NCBI GenBank assembly: GCA_029204225.1
Contig: CM055104.1
Span: 47,000,451-47,064,450, forward strand
Direction of reading: 5' to 3'
Source of the DNA: Diphasiastrum complanatum
Taxonomy: Eukaryota; Streptophyta; Lycopodiopsida; Lycopodiales; Lycopodiaceae
DNA length: 64,000 nucleotides
Shown here: positions 12,301 through 24,300 of the stretch, piece by piece
How positions within the stretch are numbered: position 1 is the first letter of the stretch
Layout: every line of letters begins with the position of its first letter
Position numbers and translations under genes: made by a program
The notes under the pieces: model-generated
Seen by the model: the letters and a program-made list of their open reading frames with translations, nothing else
Database searches by the model: none
What the model was told of the DNA's origin: nothing

Positions 12301-15300
12301 GACAAGTGTCAAACCTAACCACTTTATAGACTAATGCCCAAATATAGATCAGAACTCGCATTCGGTTTCACCTGCTCGGATGACCAAACGAGGTCTTTTT
12401 GAAGTGATGCCTTGAAGTTTCCAGTGGGTACCTATTAACATTGAGGCATACAGGCGAATCAATACAATAAATGATGATAAGGCACTAAGAAGATTGTGAC
12501 CTGATTCTTATTGGCTACTAAGAGCTGTCTGACAAAGAAAGCAATTGATATGGCATGCTCTAAAACTAGAGAGAATTATAGTCCCTCCAATAAGTGGTGA
12601 GTTAGTAAAATCTTCCTTTCCTCTTCCTGAGGTCAGGAACTTGACTCCAATCTGTCACACGAACGAGGACATACATATAGAGACAATATTGCATATACCC
12701 TCTTGGACGAAGAACATGATACCTGTTGCCCTTGATAGAAGTTCTTGACGGCTAAAGCTGCAGCTTCAATTTTTTCAAGTTCAGCTTGAGATGTTACAGT
12801 GTCAAGCGGAAAGCCAAACTGGCACCATTGTGGCAAACCTCCATCTAGTACTGAAACATTTTTGTGGCCAAATACTCTGAACATCCTGTTATTGCGAATG
12901 TCATGTTTTCTTAAGCAGAAAGAGTAAATGTACAAAAATCGAAAGAGCAACGACGGCAAAGTAAAATCGATAGGAGAGGGTACAGGAGAGCCTGTAATAA
13001 AATACCACCAAACTCGAGCAGCACTGAAGATCCCATTGCCGTCATAGATGATAACAGCATCCTCATTTGTGATACCAAGTGCCGACATAGCAGCAGAGAA
13101 TGCACCCTCGGATGGTAGCATGTGGGGCAGCTGCAAATTCAACACAGTCTGATATATTACTATCTGAACATTGTACCACAAAATCCTTGTCAAAAAAAGA
13201 GTAACAAAATGGAACTACATTTAATATTTCAACTTTTTGGGATTTTCAAGTATATAGTACTCGCAAATATATAGAGTTGAGCCCTTCCACAAACTCTTCC
13301 CGAATAACCAATTCTCAGGTCACAAACCTTGAAAGTTCAACCTATGTTCACCACAAAATTTGATTCCCTACTTCTGAACTTGCATTAGTCAGGACAATCC
13401 TAGAGAACTGAAGATGAAGCCACCTTTTCACATTTGAAAAAGGGGGAGAAACACTTATCACTAAAAGCTTCAAAACATAGGATGGCATAACAAAAAGTGA
13501 CTCATTCTGCAAATGAGTACACACTTATTCCATAGGAGAGAACATCTGAGTGTTCTTGTGTTGAGTTCTACTGGTGAATTGGTGAACGGTGGGCAAAGCT
13601 ACCCCTTAATGTGAAGCTAGCTTAAGACAGAAAACCACTATATGTGACCTTTCCAGTTGTCTTCATCCCAACTCCGAGAGTGTTACATATAGGAGATTGT
13701 TGTGATGGTCATAGCATAGGTAGTGAGCTAAGTAGTCTTTGCTCCAAAACAGCTGACTTCCTTAATCAAGAGTAGATTAGATTGATATGGGAACTAGTGA
13801 CGTAAAGGGTAGTATAAAGATTCATAACATAGTCATTAAAGTTAAAGTATTGTTCAATGCTTCTGTTAAATTGCTACCTATGGGTACATAAATTTCTTCG
13901 TGATTGACTGCTTAATTTGACTGAATAGGGCCTAGTTTCTACTACTAGAAAAATATTGTATTATAGGATGCCTAGAAAATCTACAACCTAGAATATGAGT
14001 GCATCATCTTTGATGAATCATACTATTCAGACACGACAGATCAAAAATGAGAAGGGCTTTTATTAGAATCTTTGCTATGTGTTGATATCCTAAGCAAAAT
14101 AATGGCCCATGTTCCAAAAGATCCATCTTAGTGGAGGTACAATGTACTGCCTTCATCTCCTATTACTTTGAGCCTAAGGCTTATGTGGGTTTCTCAAATG
14201 GCCGGCTCAGGTTCATGGCTCAGGACAAGGCCTTTATGGGTGCATTGTAGACTAGTTGAACCATATCCATTTCAGCTGGATTCAACGTTTTTTAAAGCAA
14301 GTGCCTTGTTCTCAAAGTACTAGATCATGTTCTTCATCCAAGCATTGCTTAGTGATATGTATATCTTGAGTGTGTCCTGATTACACTAACTTTCTGCAAA
14401 GGACATCCCAATCACAAAGAATGATCATTTTCTAAGAAAAGATAATTCAAGCCTGCATTATCACTTTAATATCATAGAAAATCCTGAACTCCCAATCACA
14501 TTAGCCTGCTCATGCAAGAAGTTCAAGTGAACGATGACAAGAAATGTCCAAACAACACTAAAATAAATGAAAGCAAAACTCAAATGCTTGTGAGATCTCA
14601 AGGGATAATTGAAGCATACTGATATTTGGTTTTTGAAAGTCAAGTGCCAATCAGACGGTTGAACTTGCCAAGATTTGTGACAAAAGATCACAAGAAGTGT
14701 GAAACAATGGTTAAACTTACCAAAAGCACTGAAGCATTTAGTATCTGAACGTAGTTTGTTTAGTATGGATCCTAGCCTCACTTTCTAGTCAAGAGGCCCT
14801 TTGGCATCTGTACTTTCCCCATTACAGGAAGGGTGTAGCATTCAAACGGTTCAAACATATGAAACTCAAACGCTCCAAACAAAGCTTCAAACTTTTGAAA
14901 TGTTGGTGGCCTTTTTCAAGTGTTTTCTTTTTTAGTTTTGACCACAATCCAAATTCTAATTTAAGGGTTGGGAGATTAAATGTATCATAAAAGTGGTTAA
15001 ATGAGCATGTATATCAAGCAAAAGCATTCAATCTTCTGTGAGTAACAAAGGTCATAATCTTTTGTGCAAATAGCCTTTTAGTCATTTGTTTAGGATGAAA
15101 AGTGCTCGAGAGGTGAAAGTCGCTTGTGCAACAATTTCTTCTTTGGTTAGGGCCTGATTGGGCCCTAATAGTCACATGCCCTTTGGCCCCTATTTTGGTG
15201 ACTTAAGGCCAAAAAAAAAGGTTTGAGAATTTGAGGCTTCCAACGTGTTTAAGACATTTGATGTTTAAGATGAGTTTGAAAACATTCAAATGCATTTAAA

Positions 15301-18300
15301 TGCAACACTAGATGGAACTTAAAATTTGGAAATGAAAGTTGCAATTGATTTCACAAACATGCATAGATATTGCATTTAGAAGGAAAGCTTGCATTGAAGC
15401 ACGGTACAACGCCACCTTAAAGTGTTCATATAAAAAAAACCCAAAGTTTGTACAAGGGTGACGTCATGCCCTTAATCTAGCTCTAGTTAGTGATACATGA
15501 CCATGGAGTCAATCTCGTGAGTAGTCAGGGGGGACCGGCCCAGCTTGTGTATTATCTTGAGTAATTAATGGCTTGGTGATGCCTAAAACATATGATGGTG
15601 GATTTTTCATGGAACTGGCTGTGTGTTCACCCCAGTTAGGGAGGAGCTTGGGTGTGTATAAGTATGCCCACACCCCACATGGATCATTGAAATTATGAGC
15701 TTGGTAGTTAGATGTTGATGGAGTGTGCTCTCACTCCTACCACCATTGAGTCCTGGTATAGGTGGCGTTCTCATATTGGTGGTTCTAACATTTTTTTATC
15801 ATTATGTAATGGGATTGATTAGGACAGCGTGCATTAGTATATAGCATATTTGCACGGTACGTTCGGAATGTGTCTCGAAACACGTTCCAGGATTTTGGCC
15901 CCGAAATGCCCCAGAAATTGTTTTTTTTTTGGCAATATGGGATTCAAATAGCAGGAATTTTTATGGGAAATCTGATGATAGTTTTTCGAAACAAATTTAA
16001 ACACTACAGGGATGGGGAATTGTAGAGGAACCTTCCGAAAAACTCTAATGCGTAATTGGAATAATGAGGAAGAGGCAGCACTTTTGGAGGGAAATAGTGT
16101 GTCCAAGCAATGTAGTTGAACTCTCCTACAAAGAGCCCAAGCATCTCAATAAGTAGAAGATATCAAATCAATGTCCTAAATCCCTATTTATGGTCTTCTA
16201 GGGGGATTGTAGAGATGAACAGATTCACACATATGGCATCACATAAATACAAAGCATTCCTCATAAACTTAGATTTACTCGTACGTCCTCTGAGAGTAGT
16301 AATGTTCACATTTTTAACATGCTCTCGCTTAGTCTCCCGTTATTAGGTGTGCACATATTGTCTAAATAAGGAGATATGATATGTGCTCGAATGGTTACTT
16401 GGCTGTGAAGGTAAGCAATACCAAAATGAGCAAGGCTATAAAGAGGACGATGAAACAAACATATCTATTTGTGAATATCAGTTGTTGCAAATGGAAGTAA
16501 AATGGCAATATTCTTTATGAGTAAATGACTCAGGAAGTCAACTCTCCATGGCTCTTAATCAAATAATCTACTACTATATGGTTCAACAAGCAATTAAAAG
16601 CCCAACTTTGTTGATCCTCCACATGCACATAGCTAAAAGTCTAACACATTTTAATGAATCAAAAATAACTATAAGCAAAAAAGGGGAAGCATGTGTCATG
16701 TTCAATATGAAAAGCTAGAACAATTGTGAAGATTGTACATACAAAATTAGCAAAACATGCGCAAGAAAACATGATCTAGTTGCAAAAAGTGAAAGTTACA
16801 TTATGGGTGGCATACATAGAGGCTTGTACCAATCCATCAGTGAGATCAAAGATGAAACCTTACGTCAGAGGTGACATCTGAAATTGCTTCAAGATCAAAA
16901 AACAATGAACCGGGAATGTGTAGCCCCTGAAATCAAACATAATCAAATTTGAAGTTGGCAGTTGTCAACACAAAACGTAGAGTCACCTTGAATAAAAAAT
17001 AGCTAGAAACCTTCATGCCAATAATATATCCTTGAACCAAAAAATATAGCTACATGATATTGAGTGGAGACAAGACCAACGTTGAAGCAATGTGTTTAAA
17101 CATTCCCAAAATGACAATGTGAGCAATAATATGAATCCAGAAAAAAGTGCAAATGTATTGTTTACGAAGAGGACCATAAAAGTCAAACCTTAAATTCTTT
17201 TAAAGGATGTCGCTTCTCAGCAGGCATGTACCATGATGCATCCAACACCTGTTAGCATTCAGAGGACAATGTGGGTGACACCTCTACTAGAGTGAAACAA
17301 AGCTACAACAACAATAGTTGTAGAACGATAAACTCACCAAACGTCCCACCACCTAATTCTATATAGATATTTGATACTTTTCTATAGTTGTAACACGTGA
17401 GAACAAATAATGCATGGACAAATTTTGTGTAAGGAAAGCACATGTGGCTTTTGCTAATGCAAAATTTCTAAGAGCTAAAGCATGGTTTTCCTTGTAATGC
17501 TTTAACGTGGTCATTAATCCTAACAGTTTAACTCATTTGGAAGTTTCAAACTCATCCAGCCATAAGTCTACTAGCAAAAAGGTAAATAAGAATTCATCAT
17601 GTCAATTGGCCAATTGATACTTGTTATTGCTGGTAAAGAGTTTTTCCACATTTCCACAACACGATTATTTGTTTTAAAATTGCCAGAATGAGCTGGCAAT
17701 AAGTGTGAAAGGAAGCTTCATAGCATATAACAGCTACTACTCTCGAGTTCTAAGTAAGGACATAGCACCCAAGATCAAATGTAAGGAGCAAACTAAAGAG
17801 TAACACCTAGACTGTAACAGCAAGTTGCGGATATCTTTACCAAAGGACTTGGCAAAGAAAAATTTCAGAAGTTTAGAGAACTTCTAGGAGTAATAGATAA
17901 GAAAGTAAACATTAAGGGGGAGTGTTAGGAATTAATGTTTATTTGATACCCATTAATGATAGTTTGGCCATGCCTGCGTGCTATTTTATGGGCCATTCTA
18001 TTTATAGTAAATTCATTTTTTAAAGCTTATGCATGTAGGTGGGTGCACTACAACTAAATTAGGATCTATTTAGTACTTAGAAATTCATCTTGGGACTTTA
18101 CCCAATATAGGTAGTAATTATAGCAATTAGCTTTTGCTCTTTTGCTATTTACTTTATGCTCTTAGCTTTTCTCATTGATTAGAGAATCTATTTAAGTAGG
18201 TTGGCGCCCTACCACAATAATTCCAATATGCTAGAGCATTGCTCAGTTTTGTGTGAGTGCTAGTAACTATGCCCCTAAAAATAAAATCCTACCTCTGATG

Positions 18301-21300
18301 AACCCTACACCCCTACCAAGGCTGTTGAATCGTGTGTTGCCGCTAGCATGAATGTACTCTTACAGGATTTCTGGGCTGAAAGCATAGCTACTCTTGATTA
18401 AACTTGAAATGTCCCAGCTCAAAGAAACCAATTGTTGGCTGCAACAAGTAGATACGTTGAAGCAGCTCCGAGCCCAACCCATCCTTCCTACACCAAAATC
18501 ATGCAACAAGCTCAAAGTATTGGAAGCCCAAATTGGGAAGCATAAAGAAGAAACCATGTCTTGGGCTGTCGTGCTTACGAAAGGAAGTAAACCTATTGCA
18601 CCTATATCCTCAGTTATCTCCGCCACTCTTTCGAAGGAAAGGCTTCGTGAGAGTAAGGCTCTCAATATTAGGGTACGTGGTAATGTGGATACACAAAATG
18701 CTACGAAAGAAGCAAAACGTTTTCTTGAAACTACTCCAGATCACAATTGTGAAGGTTTGAATACAACATGGCGTACAAAACGTGACAATGCCACTTTGAT
18801 TATTCGTTTTACCTCGTCTATCACACATAGGGGTGCTTTACGGAGAAGGATCAAACTGAAAGACACAAGAATTTTTATGGATGATGACCTCACATATATA
18901 TCTAGGTGGAAGAACACCGCCAAGCCTTCCAAGAGGCCAAACAATTGGCTAGGCGTGCGATTTATAGAGATGGACAGGTTCGTTACCTTGATCCCCTAGC
19001 GGCTCTCGCCAATAGGGACTTGGAGCGCCCGAGAATGGGAGCATGTCGGGGCCCCGTCCACACCATTTGCGTATTGGAGTTTGGAATTGTAATCTACCGC
19101 TGGAGATCTTATGCATTTCATTACAGAGAGGGATATATTATTCTTTATGGAGACACACGAGAGCCAAGTTAGAGGATTACTTACATTTGTAGAATACAGG
19201 TGGGATTCAATATACAGGACAGAGACGAGATCCGCGAGTGGCAGAGACTTAGGTGGGGTCGTGTTGCACACAAGCTCACAAACCCTAAGTAAATACACAG
19301 AATTACCCAGCAAATCCGTCACTTTATTAATCTCAAGCAAATGTACATAGATCAACAAGCAAACATGAGAGCTCTGCTGCAAGTCTCCTCCCAACCATAG
19401 CTGCATAGGAATACCATAATCATAATGAGGAATGCCTGACAAGGCTCACCCTAGCCCCTCAAGCACCCCTTAACCCTGACACATCCTAACGTCGACACAT
19501 GGCAAACTCCATGCACAGCCGACACTTGCCACTTGGCAGTACCCTGACACATAGGCAAGCTAGTAGGTGGACAGTTTGACACGTGTCACTCTTGCATTGG
19601 ACCAAGTGTCCCAATGAGCATATGACACGTCCTGTTGACCCGTCCATTGACCGTCTGACAAGTGTCACTCATGCACTGGACCAAGTGTCCTAGTGAGCAT
19701 GTGACACATGTCACGTTGACCAGTCAACCCTTCCTACTTTTTAGGAGGTCAATTCAGCAGACTCTCATGAGACCCAGTACCCCCTTGGCCATCTCGTATT
19801 TAGTCACTATAACAAATATTTACATTGCAATTTACAATTGTCTCCACAGGCCGGTGACTTAGCCATTTACAATTAATAATTACAATTTACCATACATTGG
19901 GCAAAGGGATTCAAAGTACATGTGACATCCCTTCCCTCCCCAGATGACATCGTCCTCGATGGCAAAGTCTGGACACTGTGCATGCAACCCATGCGCGGTC
20001 TCCCAGGTAGCATCACTGAGAGGTTGTCCATGCCATGCAACCAAGTACTCACGGAGCAAACGATTCCGCAACCGTCTATGCCTCCGGTCCAATACTCTCG
20101 TTGGTCCATGCATCACCTCCCCATGTTCCTGAAACAATACAAGGCCATCAGCCAACAAGTTATCACCATCATGTAAAACCTTCTTTAAGCGTGAAACATG
20201 AAAAACAGGATGAACCTTACAACCAACAGGCAAATCCAATTCATAAGCAACGCTATTAATCTTTTTAACAATTTTCCAAGGTCCACAGTATCTAGGTGAC
20301 AACTTATAACACTTCCCTGTCTTTAGGGTTTTCGAGTCCTATGGAATCCTGAGAAATACCATATCTCCTTCCTCGAACTCTCTTGGCGTACGATCCAGAT
20401 CAGCATATGTCTTTGCCCGATCCATCGCCGCTTTTACATTTTCCTTAGCTAACTCCAACATCTGTTGCATGTGAGTTAGAAATTCCATAGCACTAGGTGT
20501 CTTATGAGGCATACCTATAGTAACTGGACTGGCTGGTCTAAAACCATAATTTAGCTCGAAAGGACTCATCTTCGTAGATGCATTCTTTTTATCATTATAG
20601 GCAAACTCCAACAATGGTAGGTAACGTTCCCATTGCGTTTTCCTTTCACGCACATACGCCCTAAGCATGTCTTCCAAGGTTTGGTTAACTCTCTCAGTCT
20701 GCCCATCTGTTTCAGGATGATCAGAACTACTCATTCCCAACTACACCTCTAACTTCTCAAATACTGCAATCCAAAAATTGCCAGTAAAACGAGAATCCCT
20801 GTCAGACACAATGGATCTAGGTAATCCATGAAGTCTGAATACATGCTGTATAAACAAATCAGCCGTACCAGGTGCATCAATCTTATTACTAGTTGGGATA
20901 AAATGAGCCATTTTCGTGAGTCTGTCAACCACAACTAGGATACCATTATGTTGCTGCTGCGTATGCGGTAAACATGTAATAAAGTCCATGGAAATACTCT
21001 CCCATCTCCCTTCTGGTATAGGTAACGGGCGTAATAATCCAAGCACTTTAATCCTTTCAGCCTTATTAACTTGACACTTAAAACAATGTGTCACATAATG
21101 GTTTACTTCTTTCTGAAGTCTCGACCACCAAAAGTTACGTCGTATCAACTCATAGGTCCTATCCACACCAGGATGACCAGCACTAGGGCTATCGTGACAG
21201 AGATGCAAGATCCTCTTTCGCAGCACCTCACAAGCTGGAATAAGAGCCTTGCCATTTCTCATCACTATTCCATCTTCTATGGAATACTTAAGATAAGTGC

Positions 21301-24300
21301 GAACCAAGGTAGAAGAGCTCTCCTTTTGAGACTCTGCATGGCCATGACTCACCTCCTGTTCCACTTTCTTACAGTGAGGATCTTCCTGCTGAGCCTTTCT
21401 TATCTCAGACAGTAAGTCATTTTCAATGACTACAAATGACATCTGATACACCACACGAGATAGTGCATCTGCCACACGATTCTCGGCACCTTTCTTGTAC
21501 CGAATCTCCAAAAACGATACGTGGCTTCAGCAATCATCTCAGTTTCATCGTCTATGCCACACATCTGGAATGCTTTCTCCCACTTTTGCAACCAATTCTC
21601 AACGGCATCAGTAGTTCTCATAGATACTGCTCCAGTGAACTTCGGAGGTTTTAAATCTTTGATAGTAGGTAGCTTTCTCTTTCGAAACCCCAACTCAGCT
21701 TCATGGCCCGTTGACAATGTCCTTTCTACTTCCATAGCTGTACCACTAACTCTCTCAGGAACGCTAACCCTTTACCTTTGAGTTGCTCCAAAATCAGCTT
21801 AAGAGTAGCTTCGATAGTATCCACCTTGGAACATGCAGCATCTAATCTCTGTGAATCCTGACTGGTGTTGCTTGCGGATGCCATAGCAATAATAGATAGC
21901 AGAAACAAAGCAAAACCAAGCTCTCAGCACCTCAAATCACTACACAGATAAGCTGCCCTGAATTCCTAGAAGAACTGAATAGAATAGATCTCCTACAGCC
22001 AAGTTCTAACTACACATAGACTCTTCTTCTCCAAAAACCAGCAAACTAGGGTTTCAAACTGACAATTGGCAACAAGCTATGGATGATCACCGAATCAGAA
22101 GGCGAAAAGCCTTACCCTACTAGCGACCTACCACAAGAAGCTTATTGCAACTGACAGATCTGAAAAATACTGAGTATTGAAGAAGTTACAAATAGATTTA
22201 CAAATCCTATGTGGGCTGGGTTTTCACAAAAGCGAAGAGAAAAATCAAGCCGCGGAGTAGAAAATGCTCAAAGGCTGCCCATAGGGCTTCAATCTGCTAT
22301 CTTGTGGGCTCCAAACCTACCAACAGATCACCTACAGTAGGGCGCTGGCTCTCCAAAAATGCTCCAAACCCTAACTGAAGATGCCAAATCCCACACAAGT
22401 CTTGAAAGTAACTGCTCTAATACCAAATGTTGCACACAAGCTCACAAACCCTAAGTAAATACACAGAATTACCCAGCAAATCCGTCACTTTATTAATCTC
22501 AAGCAAATGTACATAGATCAACAAGCAAACATGAGAGCTCTGCTGCAAGTCTCCTCCCAACCATAGCTGCATAGGAATACCATAATCATAATGAGGAATG
22601 CCTGACAAGGCTCACCCTATATCCCCTCAAGCACCCCTTAACCCTGACACATCCTAACGTCGACACATGGCAAACTCCATGCACAGCCGACACTTGCCAC
22701 TTGGCAGTACCCTAACACATAAGCAAGCTAGTAGGTGGACAGTCTGACACGTGTCACTCATGCATTGGACCAAGTGCCCCAATGAGCATATGACACGTCC
22801 TGTTGACCCATCCGTTGACCGTCTGACAAGTGTCACTCATGCACTGGACCAAGTGTCCAGTGAGCATGTGACACGTGTCACGTTGACCAGTCAACCCTTC
22901 CTACCTTTTAGGAGGTCAGTCCAGCAGACTCTCATGAGACCCAGTACCCCCTTGGCCATCTCGTATTTAGTCACTATAACAAATATTTACATTGCAATTT
23001 ACAATTGTCTCCACAGGCCGGTGACTTAGCCATTTACAATTTAATAATTACAATTTACCATACATTGGGCAAAGGGATTCAAAGTACATGTGACAGGTCG
23101 CATGCTTGTACAGAGAGTCACTACATCCGATCATGGAGTTTATTAGACATGATGAGTCCGCACTGTTTATCTGGGTTCACCTCATAGGATGTGATATTGG
23201 TTTGGATAGGGATCTCTATATTTCAGCTTGCTATGATGAGTGTTGCTCCTTACATCTCCATGTTGTCCGTGCTCGTATACATGAACCACTTGCTCTTCAT
23301 ACTACTCGCCGCTCTTTTCATCGTACACTCCGCCATAGAAACGCACCTATGAAGAACAAAAAGGGAAACGCCTCGTCAATTCCTTATTCAGTTCCTCCAC
23401 ATGCTCCTTTTGGCATGAATTCATCCCTCGCTCTCCACCTCCTCTTCTTGAAGACTTACATATCTGGACCACCTATGCCACTTCACTATACACCATACCC
23501 ACTTGACTCACCATCTCCATCTCATGAGCTTGAGCGATGCAAAAAAGATATTTCTTCACCTCTGACAGCTTGAGCGATGCAAAAAAGATACAAGTCGTTG
23601 TTCCTCATATGTCTTACAACACTTTTTATTGGTGGCAAACTTGTTGATAATATCTAATCGGTAATTGGCCCCTCCAATAGTATACATTCATTTTGAGATG
23701 ACTCCTCGAAAAACCTGATTCGTTATGATCGTCATCACTTTATGAGTCGTCCCCCTTCTTAATTCACTTAGATGAGATCACACTCAGACACGGATCTCTT
23801 AAATCATGTCTCCTTTACAAACAATCACGGTCCTATATCTATGGTGGTCAGATCTTGGCTACATGACTAAGGCAATATTTGGATATAGATATCACAAGAA
23901 GACTTAGAGAATTTTTGGGTTGTATATATAAATGAAGCTGAGTACTGTTTACATGGAAGCTGTAACAGCGAGAGAATCATAAGGAATAAACCTTCAGATT
24001 AGGATCACGCAAATGTTGATGAAGCCAAGAAACGGATACAACTGGGCTCTTCCCTATCACTTCCTTCACGGTCCCTTCGCTGTCCGACACCGAGATGACT
24101 TGCGTTGATGAGCTTGATGTACTGAAAGAACTGCTATGCGCAGTCCCCGATTTGCTTTGCATCTTGAAGGCTGTAAGTGACGTGAAGCTTTCTGCGGACC
24201 TTCGGATCACTTTCAATGCCGAGCACTGTGTCCAACACATCCATACCGTTGTGATGTACAGCACAAAACAAGCGATTCTAATCTCCAAAAACACAACATC

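Larger units (their letters stand above)
19262..23095 (-). mobile_element. Ty3/Gypsy chromovirus, internally deleted, TSD GGTCG
   Basis: The two LTRs (666 and 668 bp) are nearly identical. They are flanked by the 5-bp duplication GGTCG (19257-19261 and 23096-23100). The primer site, polypurine tract, gag start, integrase and chromodomain are present. Gag C-terminus, protease, RT and most of RNase H are missing through one deletion at about 21527. At 3.8 kb it is a non-autonomous derivative, inserted in a LINE inside intron 2 of the sulfurtransferase gene, in the same orientation as the gene. Confidence 0.96.
17249..23991 (-). other. STR1 intron 2 (6.7 kb), nested retroelements
   Basis: The largest intron of the gene. 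From left to right it holds a Copia 3' end (17822-18275), a LINE 5' part (18280-19261), a chromodomain Gypsy element (19262-23095) and the rest of the LINE (23096 to about 23590). The exon borders on both sides are intact. Confidence 0.85.

Noticed and set aside
15480-15790. Possible solo LTR in STR1 intron 4
   Set aside because: It has a TATA-like word and a TTCTAACA end, but no partner LTR, primer site or target duplication was found.
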